34,647 nucleotides of DNA from Candidatus Parcubacteria bacterium (GCA_019347875.1 JAHWKN010000008.1:1-34647), one strand, 5' to 3'; positions 7,825 through 16,302 are shown, counted from the stretch's first letter. Notes: generated from the letters alone by a model not told the origin. A program made the numbers and translations.

Positions 7825-8766
7825 ATGATCTTTTTCTTTTATGGACCAAACACCTTCGCCGCCAGACGCAAGTTGCAGGAGATGCAAAAAGCTTATATTA
7901 AGAAAACCGGCAGCGATTTCGGGTTGGAGCGGATCGACGGGGCCGCCATTAGCATCAACGAGCTGTCGGCCGCTCTTCAGGCCGCACCCTTTTTGGCTAC
8001 CTCGCGGCTGGTGATAGTGGAGGGGCTGGGAGCCAACAAGGCGGCGGGGGATAAGCTGGCAAAGATGCTCGAGCAGGTGCCAGAGACAACGGTGGCGGTG
8101 TTTTACGAGACCGAGGTGGACCAGCGGACGAGCTACTTTAAAACCATGTCAAAGCAGCCCAGGTCGGTCAAGTTCGATAAACTAAACGCGCCGCAGCTGG
8201 CAGCCTGGATAAAGCGCGAGACCGAAAAGCTGGGAGGCGCGATTGACCGTCCGGCCATAAACTTACTGCTAGAAATCGTGGGCGACGACCAGTGGCGCTT
8301 GGAGCAGGAGATCAACAAGCTGGTTAACTACAGCCCGAGCATCACCCGCCAGAACGTAGAGTTGCTGGTGACGCGCAGCGAAACCCAAAGCATCTTTGCT
8401 TTGGTTGATGCCATATCGGCGGGCAACATCCAAAACGCACTGGTGATATTTCGCGGCTTGATTGCCGAAAGGACCAACGAGATTTACATTCTAACCATGG
8501 TAACCTGGCAGCTGCGCAACCTGCTGCTGGCCAAGACCGCCGGGTCGGTAACACCGCTTGAGCTGGCCAAGCGGGCGGGGCTGTCGCCGTATGTGGCCGG
8601 TAAGGCGCTGGCTAAGCAGCGCGAGTTCAGCGAACAGACGCTGGAGGCGGCCTTTTTGGCCGCCATCGAGACCGACTACGCAATCAAAAGCGGCCAAGGC
8701 AAGCCCGAGCAGCTGGTGGAGAGTTTAATTTACCGGGTGGCGGCCGGGGAGGTTAACAAGGCTTAA
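7825..8766 (+). CDS. holA: DNA polymerase III subunit delta
   Basis: 313 aa; MIFFFYGPNTFAARRKLQEM..., FLATSRLVIVEGLG, AINLLLEIVGDDQWRLEQEINKL, QSIFALVDAISAGN typical of HolA. Confidence 0.93.
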   Translation: MIFFFYGPNTFAARRKLQEMQKAYIKKTGSDFGLERIDGAAISINELSAALQAAPFLATSRLVIVEGLGANKAAGDKLAKMLEQVPETTVAVFYETEVDQRTSYFKTMSKQPRSVKFDKLNAPQLAAWIKRETEKLGGAIDRPAINLLLEIVGDDQWRLEQEINKLVNYSPSITRQNVELLVTRSETQSIFALVDAISAGNIQNALVIFRGLIAERTNEIYILTMVTWQLRNLLLAKTAGSVTPLELAKRAGLSPYVAGKALAKQREFSEQTLEAAFLAAIETDYAIKSGQGKPEQLVESLIYRVAAGEVNKA

Positions 8767-8829
8767 CGGCCTTTTGGTAGTGCAGGGCGGACGCTCAGGT
8801 TCGCTCGGCGCCACTTGCGGCCCTACTTA

Positions 8830-9405
8830 TTACTGCTGCTCCTGCGGCGGCGTATCGACGTGACCGGGCAGCGGGGCATCCTGTTGCTCCTGCGGCGGCG
8901 TATCGACGTGACCGGGCAGCGGGGCATCCTGTTGCTCCTGCGGCGGCGTATCGACGTGACCGGCCAGCGGGGCATCGGGTTGCTCCTGCGGCTTCTGCTC
9001 CCCCTTATCAACGTGACCGGACAACGGCGCATCAGGTTGCTCAGCGGGGCTTGGAGACTCTGGCCCGGCCTCGGCCGCCGGGGCCCGCTTTGGTTCACCG
9101 GTAGCCGCAGCTTCGGCCTCAGCCGTTACTGGGGCGGCGACAACAGGGGCGTACTCCGTTCCGTTGACGGTGATAGGGGGGGACTCCTCGAAACTATCAG
9201 CCGGCTCCGCCGTTGTTACTGGCTCTTCGGTCCGCGCCTCAGGCTGATCGGCCAGTTCAGCCGCTCCAGCTGCACCTACGGCAACAACCGCTCCAGCTGC
9301 TGCCCCGCCGCCGAGAATCCGTTGCCACAGCGGGCGCTTCTTTGGTTTAAGCGGATCGGTGAAAGTAGCTTTCTCTGGTTCTGGACCTGGTCGTTCTCCT
9401 GGCAT
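8830..9405 (-). CDS. Hypothetical protein with Ala/Gly TM-like segment and repetitive DAPLPGHVDTPPQEQQ C-terminus
   Basis: Start chosen at MPGERPGPEPEKA because AAGGGGA lies upstream and this avoids overlap with the neighbouring ORF; hydrophobic ILGGGAAAGAVVAVGAAGAA; repetitive tail. Confidence 0.65.
   Translation of the reverse strand: MPGERPGPEPEKATFTDPLKPKKRPLWQRILGGGAAAGAVVAVGAAGAAELADQPEARTEEPVTTAEPADSFEESPPITVNGTEYAPVVAAPVTAEAEAAATGEPKRAPAAEAGPESPSPAEQPDAPLSGHVDKGEQKPQEQPDAPLAGHVDTPPQEQQDAPLPGHVDTPPQEQQDAPLPGHVDTPPQEQQ
8839..9042 (-). repeat. 48-bp tandem repeat, about 3 good copies plus a degenerate one, encoding 16-aa units
   Basis: ctcctgcggcggcgtatcgacgtgaccgggcagcggggcatcctgttg at 8839-8886 and 8887-8934, variant at 8935-8982, degenerate copy beyond. 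Confidence 0.9.
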
Positions 9406-9460
9406 GGTTTCCCCTTGTAATATGGTTATGCCTAAATTAAACCAAGTAACGGGATCAGCG

Positions 9461-9667
9461 TCAAGCAGCGTCGGCGCGCTTAACCTCTTCCAGGACCTGT
9501 TCAGCGTCACCAACCAGCGCAACGATTTTGGTTAGCTCGGTTTTAGCCAGCCAGGCGTTACCCGGCTTCATGGCGTAGTTGCGCATGGCTACGACGTGAG
9601 CGGTCAACTCTTCGCATAGCTGCAGGTACTGGGCTCTTAGCTCGTCGCCGGGGTGGGAGGGTTTCAT
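9461..9667 (-). CDS. Small hypothetical helical protein (68 aa)
   Basis: MKPSHPGDELRAQYLQLCEELTAHVVAMRNYAMKPGNAWLAKTELTKIVALVGDAEQVLEEVKRADAA; same strand as its neighbour. Confidence 0.55.
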   Translation of the reverse strand: MKPSHPGDELRAQYLQLCEELTAHVVAMRNYAMKPGNAWLAKTELTKIVALVGDAEQVLEEVKRADAA

Positions 9668-9743
9668 GACTAACAGTTTATCAGCAAAAAAGCTCTGCCG
9701 TTAGCTCGCATAACCAGCGGCACCGACAGGGGAGCTGGGGAGC

Positions 9744-10154
9744 TTACTTGGCCGGGGTCTTTTTAGCCGGCTTCTTGGCGGCTGCCTTAGCGGCCGGCTT
9801 TTTGGAGGCGGTCTTTTTAGCGGTTGCCTTGGCGGTGGCTTTCGAGCCGGCCTTACCGGCGGCCGAGGGCTTCTTGGTAGTGGCCGTACTGCCGGCAACC
9901 TCACTAACTTGCTTACTTAGCCGGGACTTACGCCTGCCCGCGGTGTTTTGGTGCAGGGTGCCTTTTTTGACCGCCCGGTCAAGCTCGCTAACGGCCTGGC
10001 GCAGCGCGGCGGCGGCGGCTTCGGCGTCACCGACCCGAACGGCCTCCAACACCGCCTGCGTGTCGTTTTTAACGGCGCGTTTGACCGCCAGGTTGCGGCT
10101 GCGGCGCTTGGCGGTTTGGCGGACTCTTTTGATGGCGGATTTAATGTTGGGCAT
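9744..10154 (-). CDS. rpsT: 30S ribosomal protein S20 with Lys/Ala/Pro-rich C-terminal extension
   Basis: MPNIKSAIKRVRQTAKRRSRNLAVKRAVKNDTQAVLEAV...KGTLHQNTAGRRKSRLSKQV; start corrected from the track to 10154. Confidence 0.95.
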   Translation of the reverse strand: MPNIKSAIKRVRQTAKRRSRNLAVKRAVKNDTQAVLEAVRVGDAEAAAAALRQAVSELDRAVKKGTLHQNTAGRRKSRLSKQVSEVAGSTATTKKPSAAGKAGSKATAKATAKKTASKKPAAKAAAKKPAKKTPAK

Positions 10155-10353
10155 AGAGGCTGTAAAGTTATAGTGACATAAACTCCGGCAGCCGTTGGCC
10201 GCCAGGACTAGAGTAGGACTATAGCGCACATCTGTAGCTTTGTACATATTGACACAAACATTATAAAGTAGCATAGTGTTAGTTAGAGCTGCGGCTGGTG
10301 TTTTGTGTAGTCGCTTGCTGGAGCGGCCAGATCCTTAGAAAGGAGTGACGGTA

Positions 10354-10689
10354 GTGGCGGTTGTTTGTTTGACGAGCTGTCCGGAGTGCGGCAGGATCGA
10401 GCTTCCACTCAGCGAGGTAACGCTACGCCTTTGCTACAGCGACAGGCAGGCCTCATACGCCTTTCGCTGCAGCTGCTGCAAGCGCGCAACCTCTCTGCCT
10501 GCTAGCGATGCGGTTACCAACGTACTTCTAGCAGCTGGGGCAAGATTCGAGACGTGGCAACTGCCGGCTGAGCTTAAAGAGCCTAAGCCAAACGGTCCGC
10601 CAATCACCTTCGATGACATTCTCCAGTTCCATGAGCGGCTCCAAGATGATCGGTGGCGGGACGATCTTGAACGCCTTAACGGCGGGTAG
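10354..10689 (+). CDS. Zn-ribbon-like hypothetical protein
   Basis: CPECGRIELPLSEVTLRLCYSDRQASYAFRCSCCKR; GTG at 10354 is 8 nt after AAGGAG (track start 10345 overlaps that SD). Confidence 0.65.
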   Translation: MAVVCLTSCPECGRIELPLSEVTLRLCYSDRQASYAFRCSCCKRATSLPASDAVTNVLLAAGARFETWQLPAELKEPKPNGPPITFDDILQFHERLQDDRWRDDLERLNGG

Positions 10690-10708
10690 CAGATCGATCC
10701 CAGCCACA

Positions 10709-10745
10709 GGTTCCGGCCGGCCCTCAGTGAGGGCCGGCCGGAACC
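10709..10745 (+). terminator. Perfect 17-bp GC-rich hairpin with 3-nt loop
   Basis: ggttccggccggccctc-agt-gagggccggccggaacc; no U tract. Confidence 0.6.
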
Positions 10746-10786
10746 AACCAACCAAGCAATGGTCACAACTCTTACGTTACAATCAC

Positions 10787-10815
10787 TTGACAAAATTAAC
10801 ATTTTCAGGTAAACT
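10787..10815 (+). promoter_or_regulatory. Canonical sigma70-type promoter TTGACA-N17-TAAACT
   Basis: Exact consensus -35 at 10787-10792, -10 TAAACT at 10810-10815, 17-nt spacer. Confidence 0.75.
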
Positions 10816-10895
10816 TTAATAAATAAGGAAATTTGCTTCACGAGCACGTAAAGCGTTCCGAAAAGGTTTAACGGTATAAATTAGGAACTTCATAG

Positions 10896-11999
10896 GTGGA
10901 CTTAACCCCCAAACAGCAAACTTCCGAGGCCATCCGGCAGGCTGACTCTATTCTGGTGACCACCTCTCAGCGGCCGAGCATCGACCAGGTGACCGCCGTG
11001 GCGTCGCTGGCGATGATCCTGCGTAAGCTTGGCAAGCAGGTGACGGCGGTGGTGAGCGACAACGTGCCGGCCAGCATCGCCTGGCTGGTCGAGGGGCGGC
11101 TTGACGGGAGCCCGGAGGGCCTGCGGGATTTTATTATTCAGCTTGATCTGGGTCGGGCCGAGGTGGATAAGCTTAAATACACCAATCAGGACGGCCGTCT
11201 CAACATTCACGTCACGCCTTTTAGGGGCCGGTTTAGCCAATCGGACGTCAGTTTTAGCTACGGCGAGGCGGTGGCCGGCAACGAGCAGTACGATCTGGTC
11301 ATCGCTCTGGGGGTGACCAGCCGCTCAAAGCTTGATAAGCTGTTTGAACGAAACCGCTCTTTGGGTGATGTGCCGCTGTTAAACCTGGACTTTCATCGCA
11401 TTAACGAAAATTACGGTGCCGTTAACCTGATAGAGCCGAACGCTTCCAGCTTGAGCGAAATGCTGGTGTCGCTGTCTGAATCGCTGCAAACCGGCTTGAT
11501 TGATGAACCGATCGCCACCGCCCTGCTGGCCGGTATTATGGCCTCGACCGACCGCTTTACCGCCAATCACACCACTCCGAAGGCGTTGACGGTGGCCGCA
11601 CAGCTGATGGCGGCCGGCGGCAAGCAGCAGCAAATCGTCAGGTCGTTGTACCGCAAAGACGGTAGTGTTTCTAGAACGGGCGACAGACCCGTCGGCCAAC
11701 CGTCCGGATCCAAGCCCGGATCGGCCCAGCCGCCTTCCAGGCAGCCCGCTGCCCCCGGTCAGCGCCAGGACCGACCGCAAACGCATTCCGCTCATCCGCC
11801 CGAGAGACGTCAGGGCGCCGGTGCCTCTGGCGACAACTCAGCGCCGCCGTCTACCGACTCGCCCAACACCGCCGGCGAGGCGCCCCGCCCGGCCGGCCGG
11901 CCGGAGCAGCAGCCCGGCGGCGACGAAAAGCCGTCTTCAGCAACGTCGCCCGACGGCCAAGCTGACTATCCGGACTTTTTCACCACTTCGGAACCGTAG
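10896..11999 (+). CDS. DHH-superfamily (NrnA/RecJ-like) phosphoesterase-like protein with disordered tail
   Basis: IDQVTAVASLAMILRKLGKQVTAVVSDNVP; VPLLNLDFHRINENYGAVNLIEPNASSLSEML; GIMASTDRFTANHTTPKAL; Pro/Gln/Arg-rich C-terminus. Confidence 0.75.
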   Translation: MDLTPKQQTSEAIRQADSILVTTSQRPSIDQVTAVASLAMILRKLGKQVTAVVSDNVPASIAWLVEGRLDGSPEGLRDFIIQLDLGRAEVDKLKYTNQDGRLNIHVTPFRGRFSQSDVSFSYGEAVAGNEQYDLVIALGVTSRSKLDKLFERNRSLGDVPLLNLDFHRINENYGAVNLIEPNASSLSEMLVSLSESLQTGLIDEPIATALLAGIMASTDRFTANHTTPKALTVAAQLMAAGGKQQQIVRSLYRKDGSVSRTGDRPVGQPSGSKPGSAQPPSRQPAAPGQRQDRPQTHSAHPPERRQGAGASGDNSAPPSTDSPNTAGEAPRPAGRPEQQPGGDEKPSSATSPDGQADYPDFFTTSEP

Positions 12000-12032
12000 G
12001 GATTGCCGCCGGCCGTAGTGGTCTTTTTGAGA

Positions 12033-12578
12033 TTACGGCACCGGCGGGCTGATCGGCCGGGGGCTGAGCGCCGGCCGCTTATCCTTAACCGAGGCATCGC
12101 GGACAACGATACCCTGCGGGGTTACCTGGACCACCTGCGAGCGGTCTATGACCAGGTTGTTGAGTAATAGGTTTTTGATGATCGACTGCCTGACGTAGAG
12201 CTTTTGAATCAGGAAACTCTTGACGTTAATGGTGTAATCCTCGACTTTACCGAGCTGATGGCCGGATTCGGTCATGACCGGCGCGCCTTTTGGCTGAAAG
12301 TGCTTGTCGATAACGGCTTTTAGCCGGACGATCTCGCTAACCTCCTCGATGTCCTCAAGTGAGTCGATGACTATGCCCTCCCGGGCCACTTCGCGGATGT
12401 CGCGCGCCAGGATGACGGCGGTGTTCTTTCGCCATGGGCCGGAACCGGACTGGCAGTAAACCGCCACCACTTCGAGCTTATCGGGGTCTATGACCGTCTG
12501 GCCGGCCAAGGCTACCGGCTGGCCGTTGCGCAGGCTTAAGATCGGCAGACCGTCCAGGTGGCTGGCAAGTATGTACAT
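12033..12578 (-). CDS. PRC-barrel domain protein
   Basis: MYILASHLDGLPILSLRNGQPVALAGQTVIDPDKLEVVAVYC...; GHQLGKVEDYTINVKSFLIQKLYV second barrel-like motif. Confidence 0.75.
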   Translation of the reverse strand: MYILASHLDGLPILSLRNGQPVALAGQTVIDPDKLEVVAVYCQSGSGPWRKNTAVILARDIREVAREGIVIDSLEDIEEVSEIVRLKAVIDKHFQPKGAPVMTESGHQLGKVEDYTINVKSFLIQKLYVRQSIIKNLLLNNLVIDRSQVVQVTPQGIVVRDASVKDKRPALSPRPISPPVP

Positions 12579-12733
12579 GCCTCTAGTGTATCAGTTGACG
12601 CTAAGCCAAAAAACGGCTATCATGCTGCAAAGATATAAAGTAACCTTTTTGCGCCCCTGCTGAGCTGCCAGCGAGCGAGCCGGGCCGCACCCAGCTTCAG
12701 CTTGCAAGTCTGGGTCCCATAGAAAGGAAAAAC

Positions 12734-13111
12734 ATGAACTTGTATGAACTGGTGGTACTGCTTCACCCTGATCTTGAGATTGATGTCGACGCGCCGGTAG
12801 CCAAGATCGAGAAGCTGGTCGAAAACGCCGGCGGCAAGGTGGTCAAAAGGGACAACTGGGGCAAAAAGCGGCTGGCGTACAAAATTAAAGGGCAAGGTTA
12901 CGCCGTTTATGTCCTGTTCGAGGTCCAGCTTCCGGCGGCCAACGCACGCGGTTTAGAGGGTACCATTTTGCTGACCGAAGAGGTCATGCGCCATCTGCTC
13001 GTGGCCAAGGAGCCGGCCGTCGCCGCCCGGCCGCAGAAGCCCAAGGCCGCCAAGGCAGCGGCCGAGCCGGCAGCCGCGGCCGAGGATAAACAAGGAGAGT
13101 CGAATGGCTAA
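12734..13111 (+). CDS. rpsF: 30S ribosomal protein S6
   Basis: MNLYELVVLLHPDLE...GGKVVKRDNWGKKRLAYKIKGQGYAVYVLFEVQLP; AGAAAGGAAA SD; Ala/Lys tail. Confidence 0.95.
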   Translation: MNLYELVVLLHPDLEIDVDAPVAKIEKLVENAGGKVVKRDNWGKKRLAYKIKGQGYAVYVLFEVQLPAANARGLEGTILLTEEVMRHLLVAKEPAVAARPQKPKAAKAAAEPAAAAEDKQGESNG

Positions 13112-13574
13112 AAGTTTTAATCAAGCGATCGTAATGGGTAACCTGACCCGGGATCCGGAGCTGCGTACCACCCCCGGTGGCCAGTCGGTGGCTTCGTTCG
13201 CCGTGGCTACCAACCGCAGCTGGCAGGACGGTTCGACCGGCGAGCGTAAGGAAGCGGTGGAGTACCACGAGATCGTGGCCTGGGGAAAGCTGGGTGAGCT
13301 GGCCGCCCAGTATCTCGGCAAGGGGCGCAAGGTGATGGTGGTGGGCCGCCTGCAGACCCAAAGCTGGGAAAAAGACGGCGTTAAGCGCCAGCGCACCGAG
13401 ATCGTAGCCAGTGACATTAACTTTTTAGACCGCCCGGGCGACGCGCCGGCCGGTGGAGCCGAGGGGGCGGCCGCAGCCGCGTCCGGTCCGGCACCCAAAG
13501 CCAAGTCGGGTGATGTGGTGGTTGAGGATCTGGACGGGGACGAGCAGGTTAACTTGGACGACATTCCGTTTTGA
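13104..13574 (+). CDS. ssb: Single-stranded DNA-binding protein
   Basis: SFNQAIVMGNLTRDPELRTTPGGQSVASFAVATNRSW..., acidic tail ending LDDIPF; overlaps the rpsF 3' end. Confidence 0.97.
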   Translation: MAKSFNQAIVMGNLTRDPELRTTPGGQSVASFAVATNRSWQDGSTGERKEAVEYHEIVAWGKLGELAAQYLGKGRKVMVVGRLQTQSWEKDGVKRQRTEIVASDINFLDRPGDAPAGGAEGAAAAASGPAPKAKSGDVVVEDLDGDEQVNLDDIPF

Positions 13575-13663
13575 TCAAGCAACGTTTAACGGGTAACATT
13601 TTACATTTGGCCTGGGGATGCGTCGCTCAACCATTAAAGGCCGAAGGTCAAAGGTAATAAAGT

Positions 13664-13882
13664 ATGGCTAATTTTTACACTAAGAAGGTCTGCCGGTTTT
13701 GTGCGGAGAAGACCAACAGCGTTGATTATAAGGACGTCAAGCTGTTGCAGCGCTACTTGTCTAGTTACGGTAAGATCGAGTCGCGCAAGCGCACCGGCAG
13801 CTGCCTAAAACACCAGCGTCGCCTGGCCGTGGCGCTCAAGCGCGCCCGGCACCTGGCGTTGCTGCCGTTTACGGTGAGATAG
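13664..13882 (+). CDS. rpsR: 30S ribosomal protein S18
   Basis: [62 protein letters not shown]. Confidence 0.97.
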   Translation: MANFYTKKVCRFCAEKTNSVDYKDVKLLQRYLSSYGKIESRKRTGSCLKHQRRLAVALKRARHLALLPFTVR

Positions 13883-13894
13883 CGCAGGCTGGGC

Positions 13895-14461
13895 ATGTAC
13901 GGACATACCGATCTGCGCAAGGACACCTTGATTGAACTGGACGGCACTCCCTACCGGGTGGTCGAGTACTCTCACAGCGCCATGGGCAGGGGCGGAGCGG
14001 TGGTACGGACCAAGCTGAAGAATCTGCTAACCGGGGCGGTGATTGAGCGTTCTTTCCGGACGGCCGACAAGGTGGTGCCGGCCCAGCTGGAGCGGGAAGA
14101 TGTGCAGTACCTTTACCGCGACGGCGGTAGCGCCGTGATGATGAACCAAGCCACCTACGACCAAAAGCCGGTTAACTTTGATACGCTGGGCGAACAGTCG
14201 CGTTTTATGGCCGAAGGCGCCGAGGTAACTTTGCTGGCATACAACGGCAAGGTGATTGGTATGGAGATGCCAAACTCCGTCAACCTTAAGGTTACCGAGA
14301 CCGAACCCGGAGCGCGCGGCGATACCGCCACCACCGCGCTCAAGTCCTGCACCGTTGAAACCGGCGCCACCGTTAACGTGCCGCTGTTTATTAACGAGGG
14401 CGACATGATTAAGGTGGACACTAGGACCGGCCAGTACTTGGCTCGGGCAGCCGGGGCTTAG
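13895..14461 (+). CDS. efp: Elongation factor P
   Basis: 188 aa; DLRKDTLIELDGTPYRVVEY...LKNLLTGAVIERSFR...PGARGDTATTALKSCTVETGATVNVPLFINEGDMIKVDTRTGQYLARA. Confidence 0.96.
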   Translation: MYGHTDLRKDTLIELDGTPYRVVEYSHSAMGRGGAVVRTKLKNLLTGAVIERSFRTADKVVPAQLEREDVQYLYRDGGSAVMMNQATYDQKPVNFDTLGEQSRFMAEGAEVTLLAYNGKVIGMEMPNSVNLKVTETEPGARGDTATTALKSCTVETGATVNVPLFINEGDMIKVDTRTGQYLARAAGA

Positions 14462-14479
14462 GCCGCAAACCGTTTAATC

Positions 14480-15274
14480 ATGAAAAAACGTTTGGATAGA
14501 TTGTTGGTGGAGCGGAAGCTGGCGCCCGATCTGCAGGCGGCGGCCGGTATGATTATGGCCGGAGAGGTGATTGGCCCCGACCGCCTGCTGGACAAGCCCG
14601 GCTTGCTGGTAGACGACGGCGTGGTGCTGTCGGTGAGGGCGCGCTCGCGTTACGTGTCACGCGGCGGCGACAAACTGGCGTCGGTGGCGGATGAGCTGGG
14701 GCTGGATTTTCGGGGCAAGGTGGTGCTTGATGTCGGGTCTTCGACCGGCGGCTTCACCGACTTTGCGCTCCGGCAGGGAGCCGCCAAGGTTTACTGCGTC
14801 GACGTTGGCCGGGCCCAGCTGGACTACCGGCTGCGTCAAGACGCGCGGGTGGCGGTGCTTGAGCGGACCGACATCCGGGAGCTGGGGGATCGGCTGCTCG
14901 CGACAGGCGCCGACCGGTCTACGGTCCAAGACCTGACTGCGAGAGGGGCGGACCTGGCCCTGATCGACGTTTCGTTCATTTCACTGCTCAAAATCCTGCC
15001 CTCGGTTTCCGGCCACGTAGCCGCGAGCGGCCTGATAGCGGCGATGGTAAAGCCGCAGTTTGAGGCGTCCAAGGCGGCGGCCGACCGGTTTAAGGGAGTA
15101 ATCGTCGATGAAGCGGTGCGGCAGGAGATTCTAAAAGGTTTTGAAGCTGAGGTTAGCCGCGAGTTTACGATTCTGCGCCAAGCCGACTCCAGGGTAGCTG
15201 GTGCCCGGGGGAACGTGGAGCGGTTTTACGTGCTGGTGCGAAACTCCACTACGTCGCCTTCGCGCAGGCGGTAA
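14480..15274 (+). CDS. tlyA: TlyA family rRNA methyltransferase / hemolysin
   Basis: S4 domain KKRLDRLLVERKLAPDLQAAAGMIMAGEV; SRGGDKLASV; VVLDVGSSTGGFTDFALRQGAAKVYCVDVG; LIDVSFISL; VKPQFEA. Confidence 0.93.
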   Translation: MKKRLDRLLVERKLAPDLQAAAGMIMAGEVIGPDRLLDKPGLLVDDGVVLSVRARSRYVSRGGDKLASVADELGLDFRGKVVLDVGSSTGGFTDFALRQGAAKVYCVDVGRAQLDYRLRQDARVAVLERTDIRELGDRLLATGADRSTVQDLTARGADLALIDVSFISLLKILPSVSGHVAASGLIAAMVKPQFEASKAAADRFKGVIVDEAVRQEILKGFEAEVSREFTILRQADSRVAGARGNVERFYVLVRNSTTSPSRRR

Positions 15275-16302
15275 TCTTTGCCCTCCAGGCGGACCTGGCC
15301 GCGTGCCTTAGCTTCGGCTAGCGAGCCGGCCGCAATTAAGTCGTCGTATCCAACGACTTGAGCTTTAATAAACCCTTTTTCAAAATCGCTATGAATGACG
15401 CCGGCGGCTTCGGGAGCGCTGGCACCGCGGCGGATCGTCCAGGCCCGCACCTCCTTGGGGCCGGCGGTCAAAAAGGTCTGCAGCCCCAACGTTTGGTAGC
15501 CGACGCGGATGAGGTTGTCGAGCGAGGGGTACTCTTGCCCCAGCTCCCGCAGCAGCTCGGCCGCATCTTCGTCCGGCAGTTCGGCCAGCTCCGCCTCCAC
15601 CTTGGCGCACAAGAAAACCGCCTGGGCCGGGGCCACCCGCGCCGCCAGTTCTTGCTGCAGGGCGGCGTTAGCCAGATTACGCTCATCAAGGTTAAAAACG
15701 TAGATAAAAGGCTTGGCGGTCAGCAGGTGGAGGTCTTGTAACGCCGCCGCTTGGTCGTTAGACATGGTCGAAAACAACGTTTTTCCGGAGTCCAGTGCCG
15801 CCCTAGCCCGCTCAAGCATCGCCAGCGTCTGGTTTAACTTCGGCTCTCTTTTAGCCTCCGCTTGCAGCTTGGGCAGCCGTTTTTGGATGGTCTCCAGATC
15901 TGCCAGTATCAGCTCGGTGCTAACGGTATCGATGTCATCCGCCGGATTAACCTGGCCTGCGACGTGGATGACCTCGCTGTCACTGAATACACGTACCACT
16001 TGAGCAATGGCGCTGGACTCGCGGATATGAGCTAGGAACTTGTTACCTAGCCCCTGCCCCTCGCTAGCCCCCCGCACGATGCCGGCGATGTCGACGAACG
16101 TGACGGCCGCCGGTACGATGTTGGAGGCGCTGTACAGTTTAGCCAGTTGCGCCAGGCGGGCGTCGGGTACGGCCACCATGCCCACGTTCGGTTCGATGGT
16201 GGCAAACGGGTAGTTGGCCGCCAGCACGCTGTTGCGGGTTAAGGCGTTAAACAAAGTTGACTTGCCCACGTTGGGCAGCCCGACGATACCGATGCTCAGC
16301 AC
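15226..16302 (-). CDS. ychF: Redox-regulated ATPase YchF (OLA1-type GTPase)
   Basis: GIVGLPNVGKSTLFNALT; FVDIAGIVRGASEGQGLGNKFLAHIRE; C-terminal RLEGKDYRLREGDVVEFR; GTG start. Confidence 0.97.
   Translation of the reverse strand: MLSIGIVGLPNVGKSTLFNALTRNSVLAANYPFATIEPNVGMVAVPDARLAQLAKLYSASNIVPAAVTFVDIAGIVRGASEGQGLGNKFLAHIRESSAIAQVVRVFSDSEVIHVAGQVNPADDIDTVSTELILADLETIQKRLPKLQAEAKREPKLNQTLAMLERARAALDSGKTLFSTMSNDQAAALQDLHLLTAKPFIYVFNLDERNLANAALQQELAARVAPAQAVFLCAKVEAELAELPDEDAAELLRELGQEYPSLDNLIRVGYQTLGLQTFLTAGPKEVRAWTIRRGASAPEAAGVIHSDFEKGFIKAQVVGYDDLIAAGSLAEAKARGQVRLEGKDYRLREGDVVEFRTST

Noticed and set aside
8839-8982. CRISPR-like array
   Set aside because: Units are contiguous 48-bp copies with no spacers, and they are in-frame coding.
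8815-9420. 201-aa plus-strand ORF rich in Leu/Arg repeats
   Set aside because: Antisense reading of the 48-bp coding repeat; the minus-strand frame has an SD and sensible composition.
9748-10173. 141-aa plus-strand hydrophobic ORF
   Set aside because: Antisense of rpsT; hydrophobicity is the mirror of the Lys/Ala-rich tail.
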